A stretch of 64,000 nt of DNA from Pedobacter sp014947265 (GTDB lineage Bacteria; Bacteroidota; Bacteroidia; Sphingobacteriales; Sphingobacteriaceae): NCBI RefSeq assembly GCF_014947265.1, contig NZ_JADCNK010000003.1, positions 124,001-188,000 of the forward strand. The letters run 5' to 3'. How positions within the stretch are numbered: the first letter of the stretch is position 1; each line of letters starts with the position of its first letter. Shown one piece after another: positions 42,741 through 51,395 of this stretch. The notes below the pieces were generated by a model, which saw only the letters and a program-made list of their open reading frames with translations, was not told the DNA's origin and ran no database searches. The position numbers and the translations under genes were made by a program.

Positions 42741-43838
42741 TTAAATAATACTTACTTTGTTTCTTAAAAACTGATCGGCTAAAACGAGTGCAGCCATTGC
42801 CTCAACAATTACTACTGCCCTGGGTACCACACAAGGGTCATGCCGGCCTTTCCCTTTAATCTCCGAAGCTTCGCCAGCTGCATTTATGGTTTGTTGGTTA
42901 TGCATAATGGTTGCAACAGGCTTAAAAGCTACTTTGAAGGTAATATCCATCCCGTTAGAGATGCCGCCCAAAATGCCACCGGCATAATTGGTCGTTGTTT
43001 TAAAAACTTTCGAATCAGCAACTTTTGGCTGAGGGATGTCATTGTGCTGAGATCCTCTTAATTCACTTCCGGCAAAGCCAGAGCCATATTCAAAACCATG
43101 AACAGCATTAATGCTGAGCATAGCTTTCCCTAAATCGGCATGCAATTTATCAAAAACTGGTTCACCTAAACCCGCAGGGCAGCCTTTTATTATACAGCCT
43201 ATTTTTCCGCCAACGGTGTCGCCATCTTTTCTAACCGAATCGATAAACTCAATCATTTCGTTTGCCGTTGCCGGATCAGCGCAGCGCACAATATTTTCTT
43301 CTCTAATTTGCAATAAAGCTGATAGATCATTGCCTTCCAAATTAGGAGCTTCTATTGTTCCTACTGAAGTTACGTGTGCGAAAATTTCAATGCCCTGTTG
43401 CTTTAAAAACAGTTTGGCAATTGCTCCGGCTGCTACACGGGCAGCAGTTTCGCGCGCAGAAGAACGGCCTCCGCCACGGTGATCGCGGATACCATATTTC
43501 GCATCATAAACATAGTCAGCGTGGCTGGGACGGTAAACATCAACATTGTGGCCATAGTCTTTTGAGCGTTGATCTTCGTTTGGAATCAGCAAGGCAATTG
43601 GTGTTCCGGTACTTTTTCCTTCAAATACACCCGACAAAACCTGAACCGTATCACTTTCTTTTCTTTGCGTGGTGATTTTGGATTGACCAGGTTTACGTTT
43701 GTCAAGTTCTGATTGGATAAAATCCATATCGATATCCAATTGCGCCGGACAGCCATCAATAATTACCCCGATGGCTACGCCATGAGATTCTCCAAAAGTG
43801 GTTATGCGAAATAGTTGTCCGAATGAGTTGCCTGCCAT
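42741..43838 (-). CDS. aroC: Chorismate synthase
   Basis: The 365-residue protein matches AroC over its length: FGESHGVAIGVIIDGCPAQL, RRKPGQSK-like RKPGQSKITTQRKE, YGIRDHRGGGRSSARETAARVAAGA and the C-terminal RHDPCVVPRAVVIVEAMAAL. It converts EPSP to chorismate using reduced FMN. It lies after aroA in the pheA-led gene row. The spacing of 85 bases leaves room for an internal promoter, but co-transcription is likely. Confidence 0.96.
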   Translation of the reverse strand: MAGNSFGQLFRITTFGESHGVAIGVIIDGCPAQLDIDMDFIQSELDKRKPGQSKITTQRKESDTVQVLSGVFEGKSTGTPIALLIPNEDQRSKDYGHNVDVYRPSHADYVYDAKYGIRDHRGGGRSSARETAARVAAGAIAKLFLKQQGIEIFAHVTSVGTIEAPNLEGNDLSALLQIREENIVRCADPATANEMIEFIDSVRKDGDTVGGKIGCIIKGCPAGLGEPVFDKLHADLGKAMLSINAVHGFEYGSGFAGSELRGSQHNDIPQPKVADSKVFKTTTNYAGGILGGISNGMDITFKVAFKPVATIMHNQQTINAAGEASEIKGKGRHDPCVVPRAVVIVEAMAALVLADQFLRNKVSII

Positions 43839-43923
43839 TATTTTTGATTGAATTATAGATTGATTAAATTATTGAATGGATTTTCACATCCAATCTCGAT
43901 ACTTGGTTCTTAATACTTGGTAC

Positions 43924-45192
43924 TTACTTTATGCTAACATCAAATCCCGCTTTTTTCAAATCTTCCCAATAATAAGGATAAGATTTTTCTACTACCTGCA
44001 TTTCTTCAATTTCAACTTCGTTGATCAATAATGCAAGTGGTGCAAATGCCATTGCCATACGGTGGTCCTCGTAGGTTGCAAAAGTAACCTTATCAGGAAA
44101 ATGAAGGTTGTCTGTATTTAAAGTATAAACCAGATTATCTTCTGTAAAAGTAACGCCCATTTTAGCCAATTCATTCTGAAGGGCCGCAATACGGTCAGTT
44201 TCTTTTATTTTTAAGGTTTCTAAGCCAGTAAATGACATATTTTTGCCCAAGGCAGCCGCAATAACTACAATAGTTTGTGCTAAATCAGGACAGCTTTTTA
44301 AGTCTAAGACCTCTTTTGTATCTAAAGAAAGGCCTAAGTTGTTAATGGTAATTCCGTTATCAGTTTTGCTGGTAGCGATGCCAAATATCTTCATGATATT
44401 TTTGATCTGGCTATCACCCTGCAAACTTTTCTCTTTTAATGCAGGTAAACTAATTTCTGCTTCGTCTGCTAAAGCTGCAATGCTATACCAATACGATGCC
44501 GCGCTCCAGTCTGGCTCAACAACCAAAGTACCAGGTTTAAAAACCTGTGGTTTAATGGTAATTGAATTTTCGTTCCAGCTATGTTCAATGCCAACTTCAG
44601 CCAACATATCTAAAGTCATATCTACATATGGTTTAGAAGTAAGTTCGCCTTCGATTTCTAACGTTAAACCCTGAGGCAGGATAGGGGCAATCATCAGCAA
44701 GGCCGAAATATACTGACTGCTGATATCGCCTTTTATTTTAACTTCAGCAGTTTTTTGATTTAAAGGGCCTGTAATATTTAATGGTGGAAAACCATCTGAT
44801 TCTGCATACGAAATATCAGCTCCGATCGTTCTCAATGCCTCAGCCAAAATCCCGATCGGACGTTGCTTCATTCTTTCGGTTCCTGTTAAAAGGAAATTCC
44901 CATTTTTAGCAGAAAGATAAGCTGATAAAAAGCGCATGGCAGTTCCGGCAGGACCAACATCTACCGTTTTTGATTCCTCAATTTCAACTTCTAATTCTTC
45001 TTCCAGATTATTCAGAATTCCATTTAACGTTACAGTATCGGCAGCATTGGAAAGGTTTTCAACTTTAATCAGTTTCTTGCTTAAAGCGCTAATAATCAAA
45101 GCTCTGTTGCATTCGCTTTTAGAGCCTGTTAATTGGATTTCCGTATTGATATTCTTGGTTCCTTTAAAAGAAACTAAGGCGTTTTTCGACAT
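43924..45192 (-). CDS. aroA: EPSP synthase (3-phosphoshikimate 1-carboxyvinyltransferase)
   Basis: The 422-residue protein has the EPSP synthase signatures TGSKSECNRALIISAL, VGPAGTAMRFLSAYLSAKNG, RPIGILAEALRTIGA and a C-terminal EDHRMAMAFAPLAL. The phosphate-binding lysine and arginine near the N-terminus are present. It joins phosphoenolpyruvate and shikimate-3-phosphate. It stands between the DAHP synthase and aroC genes on the same strand. Confidence 0.96.
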   Translation of the reverse strand: MSKNALVSFKGTKNINTEIQLTGSKSECNRALIISALSKKLIKVENLSNAADTVTLNGILNNLEEELEVEIEESKTVDVGPAGTAMRFLSAYLSAKNGNFLLTGTERMKQRPIGILAEALRTIGADISYAESDGFPPLNITGPLNQKTAEVKIKGDISSQYISALLMIAPILPQGLTLEIEGELTSKPYVDMTLDMLAEVGIEHSWNENSITIKPQVFKPGTLVVEPDWSAASYWYSIAALADEAEISLPALKEKSLQGDSQIKNIMKIFGIATSKTDNGITINNLGLSLDTKEVLDLKSCPDLAQTIVVIAAALGKNMSFTGLETLKIKETDRIAALQNELAKMGVTFTEDNLVYTLNTDNLHFPDKVTFATYEDHRMAMAFAPLALLINEVEIEEMQVVEKSYPYYWEDLKKAGFDVSIK

Positions 45193-45369
45193 TTTATTCT
45201 GTTTTTATTCTTAAATGTAAGTGTCAGATGGAAACACCTGACACCACATTATATTTGTTTTTATATCACATTGAGTTAGTCGAAAACTATCATAAGTCCT
45301 TCGACAGGCTCAGGATGACACCACTGTTAAACTTAGCTTTAAGCTTTAGTCTTTCAGTTTTTACCTCAA
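45193..45369. repeat. Intergenic repeat
   Basis: Contains GTGTCAGATGGAAACACCTGACACC (45222-45244 region, a hairpin) and CCTTCGACAGGCTCAGGATG (45299-45318), a copy of a dispersed repeat also seen at 662-681 and 52927-52951. No gene. Confidence 0.5.
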
Positions 45370-46509
45370 CTACGCTTTAACCTCAGTATGTTGCTCAGCC
45401 GCAATGCCTTTTTCGGCTTTACCAGCATTCATAATTTCAGTTTGTTTACGGATCGATTCACCGTGCATCAATTCTAAGAATTTCTCAGTAAAGTTCAGGT
45501 CTAATTTTAAGGCTTTTGCAAAAGCGTGACCTTTTTTAATGATGGCATCCCAACGGTTCACCTGTAAAATAGTTACCTGGTTATCACGTTTAAACTCGCC
45601 GATTTTCTCAACGATGGCCATACGTTCGCCTAATTTCTGTAATAAAATATCATCAATTTTATCGATTGATTTACGTAAGTCGGCTAATTTATCAGCGAAA
45701 GCTTCGTTTGGTGCTTCTGGTTCACGTACCGTTAAACGGTCTACCAATTCAGCTAAAGCAGCCGGTGTAACTTGTTGTTTAGCATCTGTCCAGGCAACTG
45801 AAGGATCTACGTGAGATTCGATCATTAAACCTTGCATGTCTAAATCCAAAGCTTTTTGAGAGATGTAAGGGATTAATTCACGGTTACCGCAAATGTGACT
45901 TGGATCGTTGATGATTGGTAATTCAGGACAAAGTGTTTTTAACTGAATAGCAAGTTCCCACATTGGTTCGTTACGGAATGAGCTTTTCTCGAATGAAGAG
46001 AAACCGCGGTGAATGGCACCGATCTTAGTAATTCCAGCGCCGTTGATCCGCTCAATTGCACCAATCCATAATTGTAAATCAGGGTTTACAGGGTTTTTAA
46101 TTAATACCGGAACATCATGACCTTTTAAAGCATCAGCAATTTCCTGAACTGTGAATGGGTTTACCGTAGAACGTGCACCAATCCAAAGGATATCTACACC
46201 AGCTGCTAAAGCCTCTTCAACATGTTTTGCATTGGCAACCTCAACAGCCGTTGGCAAACCGGTTTCTGCTTTAGCACGTTTTAACCACTCTAAACCGATA
46301 CTTCCGATACCTTCGAATTCTCCCGGACGGGTACGTGGTTTCCAGATACCAGCTCTCAATACCGATACTTTGCCGGTAGCAGCCAATAAATGTGCTGTGG
46401 TTAATAATTGTTCTTCAGTTTCTGCACTACAAGGACCAGAAATGATTAATGGTTCGTTGTTTACGTTTAACCAGGTGTTTAAAGGCTGAATGTTTAAATT
46501 AAGTTTCAT
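45370..46509 (-). CDS. Bifunctional DAHP synthase / chorismate mutase (type II)
   Basis: The 379-residue protein has an N-terminal KDO8P-synthase-like DAHP synthase (SGPCSAETEEQL, LRAGIWKPRTRPGEFEGIG, KNPVNPDLQLWIGA, NDPSHICGNRELI, ESHVDPSVAWTDA) up to about residue 265. The rest is an AroQ-type chorismate mutase helix bundle (DKLADLRKSIDKIDDILLQKLGERM, GESIRKQTEIM). The C-terminal mutase usually provides feedback sensing as well as activity. It catalyses the first step of the shikimate pathway and the branch to prephenate, next to pheA. Confidence 0.94.
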   Translation of the reverse strand: MKLNLNIQPLNTWLNVNNEPLIISGPCSAETEEQLLTTAHLLAATGKVSVLRAGIWKPRTRPGEFEGIGSIGLEWLKRAKAETGLPTAVEVANAKHVEEALAAGVDILWIGARSTVNPFTVQEIADALKGHDVPVLIKNPVNPDLQLWIGAIERINGAGITKIGAIHRGFSSFEKSSFRNEPMWELAIQLKTLCPELPIINDPSHICGNRELIPYISQKALDLDMQGLMIESHVDPSVAWTDAKQQVTPAALAELVDRLTVREPEAPNEAFADKLADLRKSIDKIDDILLQKLGERMAIVEKIGEFKRDNQVTILQVNRWDAIIKKGHAFAKALKLDLNFTEKFLELMHGESIRKQTEIMNAGKAEKGIAAEQHTEVKA

Positions 46510-46629
46510 GATGACGGGTTTGTTTAAAGTCCAGAGTCCCTAATCGGAAGTCCGGTTTATATTTTATATTGTTTAATTGTTATATTGTTGGATTGAATTG
46601 CCAACTGAAAATTGTTTACTGCTAGCTGT

Positions 46630-47463
46630 TTATACTTTATCGTTCTTCTGGTACTCTCCCAGGATATTAAAGTTCGATGTATATTTTAATGCCTTTCTAA
46701 TGGCCTTATCATACTTTTCGGTACTCGGCCATTCTAAATCAACGTAAAAGTAATACTCGTTTCTTTTACCTAAAACAGGCATAGATTGTATTTTTGTTAA
46801 GCTTACCTCTTGTTCAGCAAAAATATTTAATACAGTTGCCAATGAGCCTGCTTTGTGCCCAACCTGAAAACAGATTGATGCTTTGTTTATTTTCTTTCCT
46901 TCGTCTGTTTTATCCTTCTTAAGGATCAGGAAACGGGTATAGTTTTTCTTGTTCGATTCTACACGGCGTTCTAAAATATTTAAGCCGTAAAGTTCGGCAG
47001 CTAAGCTGTTTGCAATGGCCATGGTATCTGTTAATTGCTCTTCCTGGATCCGTTTTGCGCAGGCAGCAGTATCGTTGCTTTCTACAATTTTAATGTGAGG
47101 ATAATCGTAAAAGAAATCGATACACTGGCGGATGGCGATAGGGTGTGAGGTAACCACTTTAATATCCTCGAACTTTACGCCCGGTAACGCCATTAAGTGC
47201 AATTGGATAGCTAAGTAAACTTCGCCCACAACTGAAAAGCCGTAATCGCGGATCAAGGTATAGTTTGGTAATAAGCTACCCGCAATAGAGTTTTCGATAG
47301 CCATCACTACGAAATCGGCGTCGTTTTTCTCTAGCTTGTCGCAGGTTTCTTTAAAAGAATTACACTCAACAGTTTCAATGTCTTTACCAAAGAATTTGTA
47401 TGCCGCTTCTTCGTGGAAAGATGCTTTAATACCCTGAATTGCTACTCGTTTTGTCGTTTCCAT
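46630..47463 (-). CDS. pheA: Prephenate dehydratase
   Basis: The 277-residue protein has the catalytic periplasmic-binding-protein-like fold (IQGIKASFHEEAAYKFFG, AIENSIAGSLLPNYTLI, HPIAIRQCIDFF, the TRFLIL substrate motif) and a C-terminal ACT domain (KASICFQVGHKAGSLATVLN) for phenylalanine feedback. It makes phenylpyruvate from prephenate. It is the first gene of the row pheA, DAHP synthase/mutase, aroA, aroC, and its ATG lies 16 bases after an attenuator terminator preceded by a Tyr/Phe-rich leader peptide. Confidence 0.96.
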   Translation of the reverse strand: METTKRVAIQGIKASFHEEAAYKFFGKDIETVECNSFKETCDKLEKNDADFVVMAIENSIAGSLLPNYTLIRDYGFSVVGEVYLAIQLHLMALPGVKFEDIKVVTSHPIAIRQCIDFFYDYPHIKIVESNDTAACAKRIQEEQLTDTMAIANSLAAELYGLNILERRVESNKKNYTRFLILKKDKTDEGKKINKASICFQVGHKAGSLATVLNIFAEQEVSLTKIQSMPVLGKRNEYYFYVDLEWPSTEKYDKAIRKALKYTSNFNILGEYQKNDKV

Positions 47464-47476
47464 TTTGCGTTAAAAC

Positions 47477-47555
47477 AAAAAAGTCCCGGCTGTTTGCCGG
47501 GACTTTTTTATACATTTTAATATTGTTATATATCTTTTTGCATATTAGCCCCGGC
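47477..47555 (-). promoter_or_regulatory. pheA transcription attenuator: antiterminator and terminator
   Basis: On the minus strand three segments follow each other: region 2 GCCGGGGCT (47555-47547), region 3 AGTCCCGGC (47504-47496) and region 4 GCCGGGACT (47490-47482). Regions 3 and 4 form the terminator, extended by flanking A/T runs to a 14-bp stem with a 5-base loop, followed by T residues. Region 2 is almost identical to region 4 and pairs with region 3 over nine bases with one G-U. Region 2 covers the last codons and stop of the leader peptide, so a ribosome that completes the peptide masks it. Confidence 0.9.
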
Positions 47556-47607
47556 TCTTACTAAAATAGTAAAAGTAACCAAAGTAATATGTGTTTGTAA
47601 TTTGCAT
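47545..47607 (-). CDS. Tyr/Phe-rich leader peptide of the pheA operon
   Basis: Twenty codons from ATG 47607 to a TAA at 47545. Residues 7-15 read YYFGYFYYF: five Tyr and three Phe codons within nine. It ends SKSRG directly before the stop. Stalling at these codons when charged tRNA-Tyr or tRNA-Phe is scarce would leave the following GCCGGGGCT free to act as antiterminator. Too short for normal gene calling; the codon content plus the attenuator make it convincing. Confidence 0.9.
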   Translation of the reverse strand: MQITNTYYFGYFYYFSKSRG

Positions 47608-48000
47608 TTCTTTTTTTTGTTGAGCCAAATGTAATAACAAAATTTAATTTGTCAATAGGAAAACGAAAATATTTTTAATAAAATTTAATTTTGTCTAAAA
47701 TGATCTGTATCCTGGATTAGTCTTTTTATTTTTTGAAACAACTTAAAAACGGATTTTTATATGGTTAAGGTATTATTAACAACAGATAAAGAGGATAAAC
47801 ACAGATAAGTTGTCATGCTAGGGTACGAAGCATCTACCATTGATAGAATCAATAAAACCGTCGTCATCTCGACCGGAGCAAAGCGAAGTGGAGTGATCTA
47901 TTCTGGCAGACTTCGTTTCGCAGAGCCTTCGGGTTCTCGACTGCGCTACAATCCGATAGCTAGCTATAGTGTCCGCTCAAAATGACGGTATCCCCGTGTC
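47608..48000. repeat. pheA upstream region and dispersed palindromes
   Basis: The first ~100 bases are AT-rich and must contain the pheA promoter, which I cannot place with confidence; a minus-strand TTGACA sits near 47655. From about 47860 to 47990 there is a copy of the CATCTCGACC...AAATGACGG palindromic family (family C), including a partial ATCCGATAGCTA insert at 47950-47961. No gene. Confidence 0.5.
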
Positions 48001-48005
48001 TGTCT

Positions 48006-48121
48006 GTAGCGTTGCAAAGGGCGCTACGGATTAATAATAGAAAAAAGTCAGTGACTCATTTAATTGAGTTTATACACTCAATTTATTCTTGTATCCATAG
48101 AGATGCTATGCTTAACGCTAC
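48006..48121. mobile_element. MITE-like repeat, copy 1
   Basis: A 116-base unit bounded by GTAGCGTT (48006-48013) and AACGCTAC (48114-48121). Its interior (GGCGCTACGGATTAATA, GTGACTC, TTGAGTTTATACACTCAATTT, AGAGATGCTATGC) is repeated at 48561-48677. The inner TTGAGT/ACTCAA arms can pair. No coding capacity or obvious target duplication. Confidence 0.6.
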
Positions 48122-48560
48122 GAACAGGGCAGGATAAAAATCCGGGCAGCCATTTATTGTTTCTTTAACCGGGCTGCTCCGACACAGTTATACACCAACA
48201 ATACCTTAAGATAACTTTCCCTTTACCTTTTATTTAGCTATTGTTAGCCCGCCGATCTCAAGCGAGTCAAATCTTTGGTCTATCTGATCTCCAATGGGGG
48301 CATCACTCAACCAAAGCTAGGGTTAAGCAGTGCGCAAGCAGGTGTAAGGCAAGCCTGGCCGGAAGGTGGCATAAACGTGGGGTAAATGTGGCGTAAAGGT
48401 GGACTTGGAATATTTTTTTAGGGGATCTTTAATCAGACGGATTGATTTGGGTTATCATCGCTTTTGATTAACCTAATATAAAAAATTATGGTGAAGCGGG
48501 CAAAAAAAGATCTTCGTAATTGGTACAGGCAACAGAAATGAAATTTGCTAGTTTCTGCCC
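48122..48560. other. Non-coding stretch between the two MITE-like copies
   Basis: Holds a GCAGCC/GGCTGC hairpin near 48145-48178 and the phased 11-mers at 48366-48402. I see no frame with gene-like composition. The 11-mers resemble those before the RteC-like gene, so this may be a leftover of a similar element. Confidence 0.4.
48366..48402 (+). repeat. Tandem 11-bp repeat
   Basis: Three consecutive units GTGGCATAAAC, GTGGGGTAAAT, GTGGCGTAAAG plus a partial GTGG. Consensus G-T-G-G-n-R-T-A-A-A-n, the same as the repeats at 33577-33613. Confidence 0.7.
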
Positions 48561-48677
48561 GTAGTGTTTCGAGGGGCGCTACGGATTAATAGTAGAAAAG
48601 AGTCTGTGACTCTTTTTAATTGAGTCTATAAACTCAATTTATTTTTATACCTATAGAGATGCTATGCTTAACGCTAC
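48561..48677. mobile_element. MITE-like repeat, copy 2
   Basis: A 117-base copy of the element at 48006-48121, bounded by GTAGTGTT and AACGCTAC. It differs by scattered substitutions, which suggests independent age rather than recent duplication. Confidence 0.6.
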
Positions 48678-48699
48678 GGAAGGAGCGTTGTTAAAAGAT

Positions 48700-49073
48700 T
48701 TTGCTTCGCAGAGCCTTCGGGTTCTCCACTGCGGTCGAAATGACGCCTCTTGTATAGCTGTCACAAGCCCTCCGATGTATTGGAAGAATTCTAACTCCTA
48801 CCATTGACAGACTCAATAGAATCGTCGTCATCTCGACCGGAGCAACGCGAAGAGATCTATCCAGACAGATTTTGCTTCGAGAGGATTTTTACGCGTAGAT
48901 TAATACTGTCATTTATATTGATTTTTATGAATTAATTAGCCCCCAGAATCACAAATTTTAGCATACAAAAACATCATCTGTGTTTATCTGTGTGCATCTG
49001 TGGTTAAAAAACAATAGCTAAAGCATATCACGAAAAAGGTCCGTGTGGATACACAGACCTTTAGCTTAATTTT
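48700..49073. repeat. Further palindromic repeats
   Basis: Partial family C copies at about 48705-48745 and 48827-48885 (CATCTCGACCGGAGCAACGC), and a family A half copy at 48974-49012 (TCTGTGTGCATCTGTGGTTA). The last bases before 49074 contain a possible terminator for the desaturase gene (GGTCCGTGTGG...CCACACGGACC-like arms are imperfect). No gene. Confidence 0.45.
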
Positions 49074-50036
49074 TTATCCTGTAGAACTTAGCTCTCCCCG
49101 ATCGTTAAGTCCCTTTACTTTTTGGTGTTGCAGTTCTTCGTATTTTCTCTTTTCCTCTTCACGTAATTCCTGCTGCATAATTTTAGCAATTTTAGTGCTT
49201 CCGTCATGGCTCCATCCCGGTGGATTGAAAATGTATTTAACCTTATCCATAAAGTTTGGTGCCTTTTTAACATCTGCAGTTAAAGCCTTAAACTCATGAA
49301 AAATAATGTTTACTGGCCCTGTATCAGTAGGTTGTGTTGTTAGACCGTATTTCACTACATCTTCAGGCAATTCTTCCTGGAAAGTGCCAAACCACCTGTC
49401 CCAAAGAATCAATACCATGCCCATGTTTTTATCCAGATAGCGCACATTGCTGGCGTGGTGTACCCGGTGATGGGATGGGGTTACGAAAATATACTCGTAC
49501 CATTTCGGGAATTTGATGTTGTATTGGGTGTGAACCAGATTGCCGTAAATTTGGGTAACCAGATAGGCAAAAAGAATATCAACTGCAGTAAAGCCCATAA
49601 ATGCCAGCGGAAGATAAAAGAAAACCCGGTACAAAGGCTCAAAAACAGTTGAACGGAAACCGGTGGTTAAGTTAAAGTGTTCAGATGAATGATGGGTAAC
49701 ATGCATCGCCCAGAAAAAGCGTACATAATGGCCAACGGTGTGCAAAAACCAGTATAAAAAATCCTGCGCTAAAATGAGCACAATCCAATATACCCAAATA
49801 TTAGAAATCTGGAATAAACGGAATTGATAGCAATAGGCCAACAAGAAAAAAGTAAATGTTTTAGTGCCTAAATTAATCACAACGGCTGCCGTCATCAGGT
49901 AGATGTTGGTCCAGGTATCGCGTTTGGTATATAATTTTCTGTCGTGCGCATAGCTAAAATACATTTCAACCAAGGTTAAGAAGATTACGAAACCAAACAG
50001 GCCAACAACAGAAATATCACTTCCGGTAAAATTCAT
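49074..50036 (-). CDS. Sterol desaturase / fatty-acid hydroxylase family membrane enzyme
   Basis: The 320-residue protein has four to five membrane helices and the di-iron histidine boxes of the family: HTVGH, HVTHHSSEH and HRVHHAS. Members hydroxylate or desaturate lipids, using O2 at the membrane. The gene is one base downstream of aroB and follows the S4-domain gene, so the three form an operon. The metabolic link to aroB is not evident. Confidence 0.88.
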   Translation of the reverse strand: MNFTGSDISVVGLFGFVIFLTLVEMYFSYAHDRKLYTKRDTWTNIYLMTAAVVINLGTKTFTFFLLAYCYQFRLFQISNIWVYWIVLILAQDFLYWFLHTVGHYVRFFWAMHVTHHSSEHFNLTTGFRSTVFEPLYRVFFYLPLAFMGFTAVDILFAYLVTQIYGNLVHTQYNIKFPKWYEYIFVTPSHHRVHHASNVRYLDKNMGMVLILWDRWFGTFQEELPEDVVKYGLTTQPTDTGPVNIIFHEFKALTADVKKAPNFMDKVKYIFNPPGWSHDGSTKIAKIMQQELREEEKRKYEELQHQKVKGLNDRGELSSTG

Positions 50037-50037
50037 T

Positions 50038-51096
50038 TTATAAGCTGTTATAGTAGTCTAAACTGCTTAAAATATCAGCTGTACTTACACGGCAGTTAAA
50101 CGTGCATTTACCTGTTGTTTCTAAAAGTGAAAAGAGAATATTTCCATCTTCATTCTTTTTATCACTTTGCATCAGTTCCAAAAGTGTATCGAAACTTTCT
50201 TTTTTAATATGGTACTTAGGATACAGAGACAGAATATAGCCACTAATATCCTTCAGTTCTTCCTTGCTTAACGTACTGTTTTTGATTGATAATGCTGCCT
50301 CGCACACAAAACCAATAGCAATGGCCTCACCGTGTGTTAATGGATTTTCGTCATTTGCCAGCGAGTAGCCTTCCACAGCGTGACCAATGGTATGGCCGAA
50401 GTTTAAAATCTTCCGTAAGTTTCTCTCATGCGGATCGATGGTAACCACTTCGTTTTTAATTTCAACCGATCGGTAAATGTCTTCTGCAGCAGGAGTAAGG
50501 TAATTACTGGCTTTTAACTTTTCGTAATAAGACTTGTCATAAATCAAACCATGTTTGATCATTTCGGCAAAACCTGATAAAAGCTCGCGCTCCGGCAATG
50601 TTTTTAAGAATGCAGTTTCGATAAAAACCATTTGTGGCAAGGTAAAGGTACCCACCATGTTTTTTACATTGTCAATATCGATTCCTGTTTTGCCGCCTAC
50701 CGAAGCATCAACCTGTGATAGAAGGGTAGTGGGTACATTGATAAAATCAATACCTCTTTTATAGGTAGAGGCAATAAAGCCACCCATATCGGTAATTACA
50801 CCACCGCCAAGATTGATCATTAAACTTTTGCGGTCGGCTTCAAAATCCAGTAAGGTTTTCCAAATGCCGATACAGAAATCGATATTTTTATTTTCTTCGC
50901 CTGCCGAAGTTTCAATCAGGTCAAATTCAGAAAAATCATCTAAAAGCGACTGGAAAAGCGGTAAACAGATTTCGCTGGTATGCTCATCAGCAAGTACAAA
51001 AACTTTGCTGTACTTGTTGCTTTCTAAAAGTGTTTTTAAGGCGTCTAAATTGCTTTCGAAATAAAGCGAATGGCCTGCGCTCGTTAAGGTTTCCAT
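50038..51096 (-). CDS. aroB: 3-dehydroquinate synthase
   Basis: The 352-residue protein shows AroB hallmarks: INLGGGVITDMGGFIASTYKRGIDFINVPTTLLSQVDASVGGKTGID, the zinc-site Glu/His residues in EMIKHGLIYD, LNFGHTIGHAVEGYS and THGEAIAIGFV. It makes 3-dehydroquinate from DAHP. Its ATG overlaps the TAA of the S4 gene (TAATG), so translation is coupled. It is not in the attenuated pheA row. Confidence 0.96.
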   Translation of the reverse strand: METLTSAGHSLYFESNLDALKTLLESNKYSKVFVLADEHTSEICLPLFQSLLDDFSEFDLIETSAGEENKNIDFCIGIWKTLLDFEADRKSLMINLGGGVITDMGGFIASTYKRGIDFINVPTTLLSQVDASVGGKTGIDIDNVKNMVGTFTLPQMVFIETAFLKTLPERELLSGFAEMIKHGLIYDKSYYEKLKASNYLTPAAEDIYRSVEIKNEVVTIDPHERNLRKILNFGHTIGHAVEGYSLANDENPLTHGEAIAIGFVCEAALSIKNSTLSKEELKDISGYILSLYPKYHIKKESFDTLLELMQSDKKNEDGNILFSLLETTGKCTFNCRVSTADILSSLDYYNSL

Positions 51097-51302
51097 TAAA
51101 TTACTTCGATTTTATCTTGTTCAAAAGTGATGATGTCGCCAACCCTGACTTTATAGCGTTTGCGGAATTCTACTTCGCCGTTGCATTTTACCAAACCGTC
51201 CATCACAGCAGCCTGTGCATCACCACCGGTTCCAACCAAGCCTGTTGCTTTTAGCAGTTGGATTAATGGAATAAATTCGCCTTCTAATTTGAATTGTATC
51301 AT
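51096..51302 (-). CDS. Small S4 RNA-binding-domain protein
   Basis: Start placed at ATG 51302 (68 residues, MIQFKLEGEFIPLIQLLKAT); the TTG at 51311 is inside a promoter element. The protein is a single S4 domain (LIQLLKATGLVGTGGDAQAAVMDGLVKCNGEVEFRKRYKVRVGD) of the YbcJ type, probably binding rRNA or tRNA. It is the first gene of the S4-aroB-desaturase operon. Confidence 0.88.
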   Translation of the reverse strand: MIQFKLEGEFIPLIQLLKATGLVGTGGDAQAAVMDGLVKCNGEVEFRKRYKVRVGDIITFEQDKIEVI

Positions 51303-51308
51303 TTTATG

Positions 51309-51316
51309 CAAAAATA
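51309..51316 (-). promoter_or_regulatory. -7 element of the S4-aroB operon
   Basis: On the minus strand TATTTTTG matches TAnnTTTG and ends six bases before ATG 51302, implying a leaderless or very short-leader transcript. Confidence 0.5.
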
Positions 51317-51359
51317 CGATTATTTAGAGGTTTTTAGTTTTAACAACCAATGCTTTTTA

Positions 51360-51367
51360 TAATTTTG
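51360..51367 (+). promoter_or_regulatory. Putative -7 element of the proline dehydrogenase gene
   Basis: TAATTTTG matches TAnnTTTG, 28 bases before ATG 51396. No -33 TTG is visible at the normal distance. Confidence 0.4.
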
Positions 51368-51395
51368 CACCAATCTGACTTATTATATAGTAAAA

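Noticed and set aside
47860..49015. CRISPR array in the repeat-rich gap
   Set aside because: Repeats are few, of different families and unequal spacing; no regular repeat-spacer pattern and no cas genes are present.
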